Position numbers and translations under genes: made by a program. A DNA stretch of 64,000 bases from JAJDXW01 sp965214795 (GTDB lineage Bacteria > Pseudomonadota > Gammaproteobacteria > HK1), in assembly GCA_965214795.1 (NCBI GenBank), contig OZ243976.1:1364001-1428000 (forward strand), in the 5' to 3' direction. The notes under the pieces are model-generated. The model ran no database searches, was not told the DNA's origin, and was given only the letters and a program-made list of their open reading frames with translations. Below are positions 61,401 through 64,000 of the stretch, one piece after another. Within the stretch, counting starts at the first letter, position 1. Every line of letters begins with the position of its first letter.

Positions 61401-64000
61401 GCTACGGGCCGGATCCTGGACGGCGACGGCCTTTCGGAGGTGACGGTCGCCGCGGCGGCGGACACGGTCGTGGAAGGGGCGGATGCCGTCTTCACCCTGA
61501 CGCGGGCCCACGGAGACATATCGCAAGCGCTGACAGTGGCGGTCGCGGTGAGCGATGCCAGCGCGGTGCTGGCGGAGACGGCGCCGGCCGGCGTGACCTT
61601 CGGGGCCGGAGCCGCCACCGCCGTGCTGCGCCTGGGCACGGACGACGACACCCTCGCCGAGGCGGATGCCACCCTGACCCTGACCCTGACCGCCGGCGAT
61701 GCCTGGAGCCTGGGTGCGCCGTCGGCCGCCACGGTGACCGTGCGGGACGATGACGGGACGCCCACCGTGTCGATCGCCGATGCGGGGTCGGTGGCCGAGG
61801 GCGGCACGCTCGAATTCCCGGTGACGCTGAGCGGGCCGTTCAACGCGCGGATCGCGGTGCCCTACACCCTGGGCGGCGCCGCGACGGCGGGGGACGACTA
61901 CACGGACGCCGGCGCCGGCACTGTGGCCTTCGCGCCGGGAGAGTTGCGCAGGGTGATCTCGCTCGCGACCGTGGACGACAGCGCCGACGAGCCGGCCGAG
62001 ACGGTCGCGGTCACGCTGGCCGCCGGCGCCGACTGGAACCTGGACGCCTCGCCGGAGGCCGCCGGCACGATCACCGACGACGATCCCCCGGTGGTGACGG
62101 TGGCGGCGGACGCGGATGCGGTGGCGGAAGGGGCGGACGCCGTCTTCACCCTGACGCGGACCGAGGGGGACCTGTCGGAAGCGCTGGTGGTGTCGTTCGG
62201 GATCGAGGCGGCGGAGGGTGTCCTGGTGTCCGAGCCGGGGGACAGCGTGACCTTCGGCGCCGGGGACGCCACCGCCACGCTGCGCCTCGGCACGCAGGAC
62301 GACACCGATGTCGGCGAGGCCGATACGCCGGTGACCCTGGCCCTGGTCGACGGCGCGGATTACGACCTGGGCGCGCCGTCGCAGGCGACGGTGGCGGTGC
62401 GGGACAACGACGAGACGCCGGAGGTGTCGATTGCCGACGCGGCGCCGGTGACGGAGGGCGGCACGCTCGAGTTCCCGGTGACGCTGAGCCGGCCTTACTT
62501 CGAGGCGATCAGGGTTTTGTACTTCCTCGACCAGCCAGGCACCGACACGGCGAAGGAGGGGACCGACTACACCGATGCCACCGTCGCCACCGCCGACGGG
62601 GAATTCCGCTTCGCGCCGGGAGAGGTGCGGAAGGTGGTCTCGCTCCTGACGGTGGACGACGGCGACCACGAGGGGGAGGAGACGGTCACCGTCGATCTCA
62701 GCTACAACGCGAGGTTCCAGTCCGACCCGCCGGACCTCTTCGCGACCGGCCGGATCCTGGACAACGACGTTCCGGCCGTGACGGTGGCGGCGCAGGCGGA
62801 CGTCGCCGTGGAAGGCAAGAGCGACGCGGTCTTCACCCTGACCCGGGCGGGGAACCCGTCGGACGCGCTGACCGTAACCTTCGCGGTGACCGGCGGCGAC
62901 GCGGTGCTGGCCGATGCGCCGCCGACCGAGGCCACCTTCGAGGCCGGCAAGGCCGCGGTGGAGGTGTCGCTGGCGATCGACGATGACGGCGCCGACGAGG
63001 CGGACGCCACGCTCACGCTGACACTGGAGGCCGGCGCCGACTATGCCCTGGGCGATCCGGCGACGGCGACGGTGACGGTGACGGACGACGATCTCCCGGT
63101 CGTGACGGTCGCGGCGGAGGCGGACGCGGTCACCGAAGGCGAGGAGGCGGTGTTCACCCTGACCCGGGCCGGGGTCGTGTCGGAGAAGCTGAAGGTCACG
63201 GTTGCGGTGGAGGATGCCGGCGCGGTGCTGGCGGATACGCCGCCGGCCAGCGTGAGCTTCGGGGCCGGCGATGCCACGGCCGAACTGCGCCTGGGCACGG
63301 TCGATGACGCCGTCGACGAAGTGGATGCCACGCTCACGCTGACGCTGGGCGAGGACGCCGCCTATGGCGTCGGGGATCCGGCGACGGCGGCGGTGACGGT
63401 GACGGACGACGATCTTCCGGTCGTGACGGTCGCCGCGGACGAGACCGCGATCACCGAAGGCGAGGAGGCGGTGTTCACCCTGACGCGCGAGGGGGTCGTG
63501 TCGGGAACGCTGAAGGTCGCGTATGCGTTCCGGATCGCGCGGGACGGTGCGGTCGGGAGATCGGGGGACGGCGCGGTCCCGAAAGCGGGGGATGAGCAGA
63601 GCGCGGCTACCGTGACCTTCGGGGCCGGGCAATCGACCGTGCAGGTGCGCAGTCCGACGCCGGACGACGACATCGACAGCGCCGAACGCACGTTCGTCCT
63701 GTGGCTGGTGTCGGGCGCCGGCGACCGGCTGGGGAGTCCGTCGCGGGCCATGATGGCGGTGCAGGACAATGACGGTGCGCCCGCGGTGACGATTGCCGAT
63801 GCGCCGACGGTGAAGGAGGGCGGTACGCTCGCGTTCCCGGTGCGCCTGAGCCACCCGAGCGACGCGCGGATCACGGTGAACTACACCCTGGGCGGCACGG
63901 CGACGAAGGGCGGCGACTACACCGACGCCAGCGCCGGCAGCGTGACCTTCCCGGCGCGGGTGACGGAACGGACGATCTCGCTGGCGACGATGGATGATCG
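31482..64000 (+). CDS. Giant secreted Calx-beta repeat protein, 3' end outside window
   Basis: The frame is open without a stop from 31482 to the window end: 10,839 codons. Frame was checked at many points, including 33780, 43881, 52551 and 63960. The GTG start gives a signal peptide, MNRRRLARGILPM and on to PPADAQAQ; GTG 31461 and ATG 31518 are alternatives. About 150 non-repeat residues follow (nt ~31600-32050). The rest is roughly 100 beta-sandwich units of 100-115 residues. Two types alternate: Calx-beta proper (VTEGGTLEFPVTLS, DYTLGGTA, VDDDADEPEETVEVTL; some 35-40 copies) and a related unit (VTEGEDAVFTLTRAGDLS, ATLRLGT, TVRDDD). Asp/Glu clusters fit Ca2+ binding. Likely a surface or secreted adhesin; the anchoring C-terminus is not visible. 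Confidence 0.9.
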   Translation, partial: MNRRRLARGILPMGLPGLLGLPGLLMLAVILSLPPADAQAQGGGREFLSATFTPVFLHLRIDGCRNGFDVAGEDKSCTLLDILDRRIFDYRGQTLWFAWIEYTHDEGQPGAARYLDVAFEPVRGGGTANIRLDDGLTLTIAGQSFTLDRQSAVGAGSSTTASRFRWPVSSRDLFRAGESVSLAMAFPRPGISVSPARPVVTEGEDAAFTLARTPDYAEALTEALEVSVAVTDEDGVLVSGAPSNVTIGAGAATATLRLATRDREGAQDDAAVALALQSGGAWTLGAPSEAVVTVRDGDTQEVTVAATPATVAHGEDAVFTLTRVGDRTAPLTVSATLTDGTRSPPPATPVSATFGAGAATATLRLATRDEEGAQADAAVVLALRDGAAYDTRAPSRATVAVRDEGRKPVTIADAAPVTEGGALAFAVTLTESSDTQVTVNYTLAGTAAAGTDYAGSATGVLTLAPGVTEGTIRVVTLDDGVDEPEETVRVQVVSVARTGSFELVSPGSIEAAGRILDDDLPVVTVAADAPAVVEGGDAAFTLTRAGDLSVALEVPVTVTDPGGVLAAAAPSSVAFGAGDAAAALRLGTVDDEVDESDAAVTLALGDGATWRPGAPSEATVTVRDNDGTPPEVSIADAGSVDEGGTLEFPISLSGPFHTRITVDYTLSGTAAAGEDHDGAASGAVTFAPGDTEKVVRLVTVDDGADEPEETVEVTLLAPDPSLATLGAVSRGAGRIWDGGLPRVRIAPVADVIVEGEDAEFIVTREGPLSEPLTFDYLVSEQSDAVARETSTFEAGKPAVRVSWPTQDDALFSVFSSVFDIDVRLLTGPYRLPGGNHAAVVVLEDDLPPVVSIADAGAVTEGGALAFPVTLSGPFSAQLTVGYRLGGTAAAGDHDGGASGAVTFAPGETEKTIRLVTVDDGAVEPEETVEVTLTAPDSRLATLGAATAAGRILDDDGAVEVTVSAVSERVVEGADAVFELARSGAVSGALDVSLNVADPDGALASAAPSGARFGAGETTTTLRLATRNVAGGTDAAVTVTLADGGAAWSPGTPSAATVTVRDDDTAPTVSIADAGDVVEGGVFAFPVTLDRPFNRQIYVTFGGTPTFNSGDWGEVPSEHVAWLRNRLYFDRGVTKRFLRIAAFQDGIDEADEPVTATLTYVSAGSLGRSTATGRILDSDRPLVKVGRVAGTVTEGEQAAFTFTRTGGDHSETLEVSFAVTDSGAVLAGAPPTSVTFGAGDATATLRLDTVDDTVDEADATLTLALRVGAEYGVRTPDRARVTVTDDDLPVVTVAAQAAAVTEGADAVFTLTRTEGELSQTLEVPVAVTDSGAVLAGAAPTGVTFAAGDATATLRIATDDDAAAGPDTPVTLTLQAGAGHALGDPSTASVTVRDDDAPPEVSVADAAPVTEGGTLAFPVTLSAPFKAEITVDYRFGGSATAGADYGAAASGAVTFAPRQTARTIRLVTTDDAAAESEEAVEVTLSLPVPDPGLAVLGTATASGRILDNDGPPQVTVAAASATITEGADAVFTLTRANGDASGALTVAVAVTDAGAVLAGAPPTGVTFEAGSPTATLRLGTRDEEGAQSDATVALALQAGAGYGLGDPSRAEVTVRDDDFPVVTVAAAADTVTEGEALAFTLTRVGNLSEELAVLTGFGIAPDLFIDVQIVTFAAGAATARLDRTAPDVGADTEYVLGLSGGANYVLGEPSRASVTVRDDDAAPSVSIADADAVVEGGALEFPVTLSGPFHTEIAVDWRLGDGGTATAGDDHAGAASGTVTFAPRVTAQTIRIATTDDAADEPEETVEVALSLPDPDPGLAVLGTAAAAGRILDNDGLSQVTVAAAAAAVAEGADAVFTLTRANGDASGALTVPVAVTDAGAVLAGAAPPTRVTFEAGAATAMLSLATDDDAADEADTPVTLTLQAGTDYSLGAPSTATVTVRDDDLPSVTVAADAPAVTEGEAAAFTLTRAGDLSVVLAVPVAVTDADGVLAEEAPISVTFSVDAATATLRLATDDDEADEPAAPVTLTLEAGPGHASGAPSTATVTVRDNDLPSVTVAADAATVTEGEAAAFTLTRAGDLTVPLEVSVLFGDADSVLLPGAPTGVTFEVDAATAALRAGTDDDDADEAAAAVTLMLQAGAGYVLGDTAAATVTVQDNDLPVVTVAAVSERIVEGESIRFTVTRTGDLSAALTVTTLFGTSPDTLALESQVTIGAGESTGQAGGQSAPDADADTAYWLGLKTSADYRPGEPALAMVTALDHDEPPEVSVADADAAPEGGALEFPVTLSRPFSAPLTVAYTLGGTAAAADYTDAAGGAVTFAKGEMQQTIRLAVVDDGADEAEEAVTVTLTDGDNYHLGTPAAATGRILDNDGPSQVTVAAVAAAVMEGADAAFTLTRAGDLSGAPEVSFTVEDAAGVLASPPPTGAAFEADAAAVRVTLATVDDRVDEADAVLVLTLHDGAGYGLGAQPAATVTVRDNDAPPAVSIADAGSVTEGAPLDYLVRLSHPSAAEIPVRYTLGGTAQAAADYTDAAGGVVTFAPGDTEKTIRLATVDDDADEAEETVSVTLATPDPALATLLGRPIVSGTIEDNDLPVVTAAADAAAVTEGAEAAFTLTRAGDLSVPLEVSFTVEDAGGALAPGAPAGATFGVGAATAPVALASADDGVDEADADVVLVLQPDAAAWRAGSPSQATVTVQDDDLPVVTVAAAADAVAEGAKVVFTLTRTEGDLSQALPVSFTIEDPADALTAGSTTFTFGVTFGAAEATATLGLPTRDDTATGDRGTVTLVLADGEAWDAGDPRRASVTVRDNDARPSVSIADAGSAPEGGTLEFPVTLSGPYHSEIRVNRVLGGTASAGSDHAAVGGAGRTLVFAPGEVRKAISRRVIDDDVDEPEETVRITLRLPSPDPGHATLGRSEATGTIEDDDLPVVTAAAEAATVTEGADAVFTLARAGDLSVTLDVAFEVADADGVLAARAPSSVTFEVDAATATLRLGTQDDTADAADAPVTLTLLPDADYRRGDPSAAAVTVEDDDLPVVTVAAEAAAVTEGEDVVFTLARAGVLSEVLEVPVAVTDAAGVLASAAPSSVTFPADAATAALRLPTRDNTADDPDAMVVLALQAGAGHASGTPSQAAVTVRDDERRTVSVADADAVTEGGTLEFPVVLSNRSAAAITVAYVIDGVDGAARGADYADVRLGFVTFAPGEVRKVISLATLDDDAIEAEEGVRITLSAPDPALATLDRAAATGRILDDDLPVVTIAFEREQFVEGEPLLFTLTRTKDLSLPLMVEILSGTSSDQLGRYTTLTIPSGRSTLTGGHLLRPVVSADTTYYLGLGDSEDFRPGEPSVVMATVLDRDAPPTVSVADAEAVPEGGELAFAVTLSNPYRSGITVSYALAGSAVAGTDYQGPASGFVIFPPNAMERTIRVATTDNAIAGPEKVVEVTLSLPASGSGGPTLGASTATGRILDNDAAPEVSVADAGAVSEGGDLAFAVTLDRPYRSEVTVDYSLGGTAAAGTDYAGSASGSVTFAPNARERTIRLETVDDDADGPDRTVEVTLTLPDPDPGLAVLGTATAAGRILDDDLPVVTVAADTDTVTEGEDAVFILTRAGVVSETLAVSLAVADADGVLVSTAPTGVTFGAGAATATLRLGTEDDAVDEPDAAVTLALADGAGYRSGDPAAAAVTVRDDDSPNVSIADAAPVTEGGTLEFAVRLSTRFDTPVTVGYRLGGSAAPGADHAGAAIGNVAFAPGVTERTLRIVTVDDAAGEPEERVLVTLAAPAPPLVLGRSVAAGRILDDDFPVVTVAAVSGAVTEGADAVFALARTGAVSEALEVTVAAADPAGVLASAAPTRVTFGPGAAMATLRLGTRADAVDKPDSPLTLTVVDGSGWTPGDPSEAAVTVRDDDPTMVTVAAASDAVLEGDAAAFTLTRTPGDLSAALAVAVSVTDPDGALASTPPSTVTIGAGDAAATLRLDTREDTTGDIDVVVTLTVGAGAGYVTGDPSTAAVTVREDDLPLVSIADAAAVTEGGALEFVVSMPHSNDVAVPVAWRLGGTAAAGADYAGGGFGALVFAPGETRKVITVTTVDDSDIEQEETVEAAIFVASPGLPGLSTEATGRIRDNEVQDEDDQDEDNQDSGLPVVTVTVGKDWVRQGDGVPFVVKVTGRGETSENLSVQAYVSEGATRWIKKADGKASSGYLNLVFPPNLHTFPLSQGYRLAESSEDYRTTVRLTPHSAYSVGTPREATVRAVLRDRNPRVNIAGAPRVSEGGNLRFKVTLDIPSDREIQVEYRLLDGTAVAGEDYDDATIRPPGAPSRTVTFMPGDTLKEITLDTRNDSVPEPEETVSVRLALHGDNTAKVTLGSSSLATGYILRSDSPVVSVAAESERITEGGEAVFTLTRAGDRAAPLTIDAILIDGTSPSPAATPVRLRFAALAATTALRLNTRDDAVVKADAAVLLALLDGEEYDLGDPSRAAVTVRDNDLRPEVSIADAAAVQEGGALEFPVRLSISDTEAVTVGYTLAGTATAGADYAGGASGSVTFAPGVTERTIRIATLADGTDEPEESVRVTIVTVTAAGLVEVVTSGGRTAAGAILDIDLPSVTVAPVAATVTEGEDAAFTLTRAGDLSVPLEVSFAIQDAAGVLSSAAPSGATFEADAATVRVTLATEDDEADEAHAALTLTLQADADYDRGDPHRAAVTVRDNDPYEVTVAPAAAAVVEGEDAVFVLTRTGGDLSAALTVSFAIEDAAGALSSAAPFGATFEAGAATARVTLATVDDEADEADAALTLTLRPAAGYDRGDPHQATVTVRDDELPVVTVAAVAARVVEGAAAAFTLTRSGDTSATLEVPVAVTDAGSTLANAAPASVTFGAGDATAVLRLATADDTEVETDASVVLALREGAGHVLGQPSSATVTVRDNDTRPDVSIANAESEPVTEGETLVFPVTLSVPYGEEIRIFYHRGAGSTATETDDYRDLADVRGVVTFPPGETERTIRFTTLADGVNEAVEAVEVEISADRNQPIDRVVRSTARGRILDLRLPAVTVAAKAETVTEGAAAVFTLTRTGDRSAALSVPVEVTDAGSVLTDTPPSSVTFGAGDATAVLRLGTQGDAVDEPDAMVTLALGAGAGHALGNPSSAAVTVRDDDLPVVTVAADAAEVFEGAAAAFTLTRAGDLTVALEAPVAVTETGSMLADAAPTGVTFRVGDATAALRLDTQDDAVDEPDSAVVLTLQAGADHALGDPSSAAVTVRDNDGLPEVTIADAAPVTEGGTLEFPVRLSHAGDTRIAVEADYRFSGDAGGAVTVTVAFAPGDLEESISLTTVDDPDDDGPETVEVVLAAPNPALAVLGAASRAAGRVLDNDGLSEVTVAADADAVTEGEAAVFTLARTNGDVSAALTVPVTVTDAGGVLAAPAPSSVTFGAGEAAAALSLGTLDDTVDEPDAAVTLALTAGAAWHLGTPSQATVTVRDDEYPVVTVAPAAGAVAEGADAVFTLTRVGDLSVALEVSVQVTEAGSALVDPPPASARFGVGDATATLRLGTEDDTRRDDPDPVVTLTLVDGVEYDLGAPSRATVTVRDNDTSTEVSIADAEPVTEGGTLEFPVTLTRPYDQEITVLYQLNQDPAATAKGSDYTDVTVAHARREFRFAPGEVRKVVSLRTVDDGDYEGEETVSVDIFVNERHHGDPPRIVALGRILDNDIPVVTAAADAAAVTEGEDAVFILTRAAGDPSVAVVVPVTVTDDDSVLADTPPASVTIGAGDATATLRLATREDESDAPDSTVTLTLADGDEHDLGAPSEAAVTVQDDDLPELSIADAAPVPEGGTLEFVLSLTSPAAAEFPVTWQLFGATAGVDYEGPRVGVLTFPLGVTEQTFRLVTVDDSDYGPEKTVTVDLIDPSLAPSPQAQPGKGEATGRILDDELPVVTVAADAAAVTEGAAAAFTLTRTDYLPDALTVSFEVTGGDAVLASTAPTEATFQAGSNTARVTLATDKDAVDEADAEVTLTLQSDPAWDLGTPFAATVTVLDNENPVVTVAAEAPPTITEGADVVFTLTRTLFLARELDVSVEVTGGDAVLAGAAPTGVTFRAGDATATLRLGTVDDDVDDPEAAVTLTLADGHDYDLGDPSEAAVTVRDDDLPVVTVVAESEQIIEEGADLAFIIARTEGDLSGLLEVNVLFKQPGQPATEGNNRILPGDSTHRAGGFAAGDLAADDVYVLTLRPGSGYRLGTPSVATVTVRDDDAPPSVSIAGADAVTEGGTLAFPVTLSGPYNTDITVAYTLGGTAAEGDDYTDGGSGALAIPAGDLEGTIELATVDDSTDEEREEVEVTLAAGASYTLGAPSVASGRILDNEGLPEVTVAAAADAVTEGEDAVFILTREDGDASGALEVPVAIGDAAGVLLPGAPSSAAFEAGASTAALRLGTDDDNVEEPDAAVTLALAAGAAWTLGTPSEAAVAVRDNEAPPEVSVADADAVPEGGTLEFVVSLNHASHATIAVDYRFGGTAVAGTDYHGAATGTVTFTPGVTEQRVRLVTVGNDTDEADRTVTATLAAPDPALAVLGRAEAAGRIEDDERPVVTIAPDALTVGEGQDAVFTLTRVGDLSAALEVAVAVTDAGGVLTDAAPTGVGFLAGEAEATLRLATDDDDIHEPDAGTVAVTVTLRPGAAWDLGTPSEATVTVRDNDPRPTVSMDPRTSVTEGGTLRFEVSLNRASAAEVPVEYAVSGGDTTAREGTDYLGPASGTLTFAPGERQKQISIGTVDDDTDEAASQLGLTLRLPNSRLAKFPSTGAPTAIGRIRDNDLQVVTVEAVSDAFGEWDATGGRTFFRLRRTQHDQLSQPLTVAFTIGGGDDVLTTSPLPTSVTFAANDAAEEVWLATDDDKDDEDDATVTLTLSDGSDYRRGASGRAAVTVWDDDGSRPTVVMHDAEPVTEGDTLEFPVRLVHEFDGEIRLDFYVSGDPATVNEDFLLPRNWQPASVTFASGETAKTIRVETLDDDKKESDEWVLTRITKITTTPTDGDPVVEDLRRPLPSRTINARGRILDDGDPMVVTVSAQRSSFAENYGGAAFVVKRSRLDRLDLEKALELEVPIAVTDPGGALTETAPASVTIPAGRDRITLHLGIRKNDIDEPDAVVTLELEGSAAYRLGSPSVATVTIQNDDEAVPSIVSTPAQVTEGGAFELLVGLTNPGASPIAVHYRFGGTAVAGEDYRGAAAGAVVFAPGETEKTIRIETVDDAADEPEETIEVLFGRTDPPALAAATLRILDDDLPVVTAAAAPAAVTEGEDAVFVLTRVGVVSEALEVAVAVTDADGVVASTPLPTGVTFAAGEATAALRLGTEDDEVAEASAAVVLALQPGAGWALGAPAEATVTVADDESAPSVSIADAGSVTEGGALAFPVSLSHSFDAPIAVGYTLGGTAAAGDYTDAAGGAVTFAPGEVRKMVSLATVDDSADEPDETVGVELVVFRPARAGPTTEATGRILDNDLPDITVAAEADTVTEGEDAVFVLARAGDVSEALEVAVAVTDADGVVASTPLPTGVTFGAGDATAALRLATRDNATDELGDAEVVLTLQAGAGYDLKAPSAAAVTVEDDERPVVTAAADAATVLEGADVAFTLTRAGDVSEALAVFFTIEDADGVVTTTPLPTGVTFGAGSATAVLRLDTEMDTRIEPDAVVTLALEPGAGYEPGNPSRASVTVREDDGGVSRASVVAGDPDAVPEGGTITFVFRLSRANAEEVRVIYELFGTATAGADYRGADTGTAVFAPGETEKTVSRVTVNDGVDEEEETVRLDIAAVRPSTSTGPGLPFRATVRILDGLPLVTVAADAAAVTEGADAAFTLTRTGDTAEALTVPVEVADADGVVTSTPLPASVTFEAGAATAQVALATADDDVDAADADVVLTLAPDDSADPAWAPGASAAATVTVEDDDLPVVTVAAEVERILKGEVVAFIVTRAGDRSEALTVAADFAVAGRPKPQPVTFAAGNATARVETRAGSGGNDGLTWVLTLQEGAGYRLGTPSEATVVRDDDAVPEVSVADADAVREGGTLAFPVSLSRPYNGPITVGYTLGGTATVGDDYKVQKRSVTFTPRETQATILLATVDDADDETAETVTVTLADGAIWNLGAASRAEGRILDNDGLPEVTVAAEAEAVAEGEAAAFTLTRWGDVSAALEVFVAVTDPGAALAGAAPAGVTFEAGAATAMLSLATDDDTVDEPAATLTLTLQPDAAWELGEPSAAAVTVEDNDAPPAVSIAGAAAVTEGGTLEFPVRLSHPSAAAIQVDYTLAGTATAGDDYTDAGSGSVTFAAESTEATIALATVDDDTDGPEKTVEVTLAAPDPALAVLGAPSTASGTIQDDEGLPEVTVAADAATVAEGADAVFTLTRANGDASGTLTVTVAVTDAGAVLAGAAADLPTEVTFEADASTAALTLATDDDAADEADTPVTLTLQAGAGYSLGAPFAATVTVQDDDLPVVTVAAAAEAVTEGADAVFTLTRAGVLTAALEVTVEVADADAVLADAALPTGVTFQAEAATATLALATADDEADEPDASVTLTLQAGAGYGLGDPSAATVTVEDDDRPLVTTADAGPVTEGEAIEFPVRLSGPFDEEIEVAWQLGGTATAGDDYTPAAAGTVTFVPPQTERTVRIETVDDDVDEAEETVEVEFFVFYPGRPGEPDTARATILDNDLPSVTVAADAATVTEGADAAFTLTRAGDVSAALAVTVEVTGGGAVLDGAPPTEVTFAADAATARVALATDDDRTDEPNATLTLTLAEGDAWVLGAASQATVTVEDDDGTPEVSVADAEPVTEGAALEFPVTLSNPSAAAITVAYTLAGSATAGDDYTDGGAGSVTFAPGDVRKVVSVATVDDDADEAEETVTVTLTAPDPALATLGASSTATGTIRDDEAPVVTVAAEAGTVTEGADAAFVLTRAGLVSEALAVTFEVTGGGAVLAGAPPAEATFEAGAATVRVPLETVDDTTDEPDATLTLTLGDGDAWDPGAASAATVTVEDDDTPPAVSVADAAATVTEGGTLAFPVRLSHPSAAAITVAYTLAGTATAGDDYTDAGSGSVTFAAESTEATIALATVDDDADEEEETVEVTLTAPDPALATLGAPSTASGAIADADLQVVTVAAEAATITEGAAAVFVLTRAGVVSEALAVTFTVTDAGRVLVLNAPSGVTFAADATTARVTLATRDDDLIGEADALVTLTLADGAAWDLGASSEATVTVEDDDLPVVTVAAEADAITEGADAVFTLTRTGDVSAALDVSIAVTQAGTDDFGVLALTAPPAGVRFGAGEAAATLRLPTRSDTTDKPDATVTLTLQADAAVYELGDPFAATVAVEDDDLPVVRLLTVGDPDLFTEGEDVLLRLTRTEGDLSGELRVGGLSYRDRDDALAPGEPSSVTFGVGEAEVTLRLPTNDDSDPGDKRVTVSLPLFPQGYTWAGAQSRTVTVRDNDGDPLLTVAAGADVIAQGEAAEFTLTRTGNVSGALAVSFAVADAAGVLASPAPAGVTFADGVRTAVLRLATRGDALDRTDATLTLTLQSGTGYRLETPPGAATVTVSPVPIVTVAVVQKVVAEGANAAFTLTRTGDLSGALAVNITITRSTEIRVSTPPPSSVSFGAGEAVVRVEVPTRDDDLAGEDDAIVSLNLRPGAGYRLLGPLPRVTVTVRDDDVVPEVSVAAAGSVTEGGALAFPVTLSRLFNAPIAVDWTLGGTAAAGDDHDGSASGTVTFAPGEVRTELSFATVDDDTDEAEETVTVTLTAPDPALAVLGASFTASGTIRDNDLPVVTVAAESETITEDEATVFVLTRVGDLSAGLDVTLWVGFEPDTFFVQPSVISFKGGESTAKYSSGLQPESDTVWHATLRPGAAYRLGDPSRAMVTVRHRVPMPDVSVADAEAVMEGGTLAFPVTLSGPHVDEITVDYTLGGSATVDDDYTHAGTGALTFAPGDLRKVISLATVDDADDEPEEQVEVTLSLPADSPATLERATATGRILDGDGLSEVTVAAAADTVVEGADAVFTLTRAHGDISQALTVAVAVSDASAVLAETAPAGVTFGAGAATAVLRLGTDDDTLAEADATLTLTLTAGDAWSLGAPSAATVTVRDDDGTPTVSIADAGSVAEGGTLEFPVTLSGPFNARIAVPYTLGGAATAGDDYTDAGAGTVAFAPGELRRVISLATVDDSADEPAETVAVTLAAGADWNLDASPEAAGTITDDDPPVVTVAADADAVAEGADAVFTLTRTEGDLSEALVVSFGIEAAEGVLVSEPGDSVTFGAGDATATLRLGTQDDTDVGEADTPVTLALVDGADYDLGAPSQATVAVRDNDETPEVSIADAAPVTEGGTLEFPVTLSRPYFEAIRVLYFLDQPGTDTAKEGTDYTDATVATADGEFRFAPGEVRKVVSLLTVDDGDHEGEETVTVDLSYNARFQSDPPDLFATGRILDNDVPAVTVAAQADVAVEGKSDAVFTLTRAGNPSDALTVTFAVTGGDAVLADAPPTEATFEAGKAAVEVSLAIDDDGADEADATLTLTLEAGADYALGDPATATVTVTDDDLPVVTVAAEADAVTEGEEAVFTLTRAGVVSEKLKVTVAVEDAGAVLADTPPASVSFGAGDATAELRLGTVDDAVDEVDATLTLTLGEDAAYGVGDPATAAVTVTDDDLPVVTVAADETAITEGEEAVFTLTREGVVSGTLKVAYAFRIARDGAVGRSGDGAVPKAGDEQSAATVTFGAGQSTVQVRSPTPDDDIDSAERTFVLWLVSGAGDRLGSPSRAMMAVQDNDGAPAVTIADAPTVKEGGTLAFPVRLSHPSDARITVNYTLGGTATKGGDYTDASAGSVTFPARVTERTISLATMDD
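43831..44600 (+). other. Atypical segment within the giant repeat protein
   Basis: Between regular repeats an acidic linker (NEVQDEDDQDEDNQD) leads into units that keep the general pattern but are strongly diverged: GDGVPFVVKVTGRGETSENL, then SVQAYVSEGATRWIKKADGK. Codon use is clearly less GC-rich here than in the surrounding 30 kb. It may be an older or separately acquired module. Confidence 0.55.
56281..56397 (+). repeat. Near-identical intragenic repeat, partner at 58585
   Basis: The stretch beginning TGGCCGGCAC and containing GACGCGGGGTCGGGCAGCGT differs at only a few positions from nt 58585-58700. Similarity extends further on both sides to about 300 bp. The copies are 2,304 bp apart (768 codons), so recombination between them would keep the frame. 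Confidence 0.8.
58585..58700 (+). repeat. Near-identical intragenic repeat, partner at 56281
   Basis: Second copy of the pair described at 56281. It encodes the Calx-beta stretch AGTATAGDDYTDAGSGSVTF followed by AAESTEATIALATVDDD. Confidence 0.8.

Noticed and set aside
61062..63854. Minus-strand open frame of 930 codons
   Set aside because: Shadow of the giant gene with the same Arg/His-rich composition.

Overview
The window is a high-GC chromosomal segment from a Gram-negative bacterium. The outer-membrane autotransporter barrel at the left edge, the Shine-Dalgarno-type starts and the enzyme families all point to a proteobacterium. The order rpe - trpD - trpC on one strand recalls a gammaproteobacterial arrangement, but that is inference and I do not name a genus. 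No rRNA, tRNA or CRISPR array was seen.

Layout. 1-3.2 kb: 3' part of a repeat-bearing autotransporter. 3.2-16.5 kb: enzymes, several tied to CoA or lipid metabolism (SDR, crotonase, CMD protein), an MNT-HEPN fusion, a HEPN-like two-gene unit, a GT39-type membrane glycosyltransferase, a PEBP protein, an IolG-like dehydrogenase and a DUF1907 protein. Between them lie many broken genes: an acyl-CoA synthetase scar, a thiolase start, a crotonase start, an IS630 end and an exported protein cut by a small element. 16.6-19.6 kb: a small mobile region with a tyrosine recombinase, a membrane/coiled-coil protein behind a 14-codon leader, and a decayed transposase. 19.7-28.6 kb: amidohydrolase, TPR/2OG-oxygenase hybrid, then a minus-strand rpe-trpD-trpC-methyltransferase group and an LLM flavin oxidoreductase. 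28.6-31.5 kb: an AAA-ATPase-like/PD-(D/E)XK protein and a regulatory-looking region. 31.5-64 kb: one uninterrupted plus-strand reading frame of more than 10,800 codons, built almost wholly of Calx-beta-type repeats, with an N-terminal signal peptide and no stop before the window ends.

Two families of small inverted-repeat elements are present. One is 144 bp long, with two copies in opposite orientation at 19.5 and 28.7 kb. The other has ends reading CAATGGCATTCACTTAAG; its two copies (9.0 and 31.3 kb) both sit inside C or G homopolymers and both lie directly in front of large envelope-related genes, where the right end supplies an in-frame start codon. One adjoining tract is 45 consecutive C. 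A further theme is partial duplication of gene ends: five cases between 5 and 23 kb in which the start or end of a gene has been copied nearby and left as a fragment.

How the genes work together: the trp genes and rpe are housekeeping metabolism, and the CoA-linked enzymes look like the remains of a catabolic set. The autotransporter, the GT39 protein and the giant Calx-beta protein are all envelope or surface functions and the most likely players in adhesion or host/particle interaction. Very long minus-strand open frames opposite the giant gene are compositional shadows.
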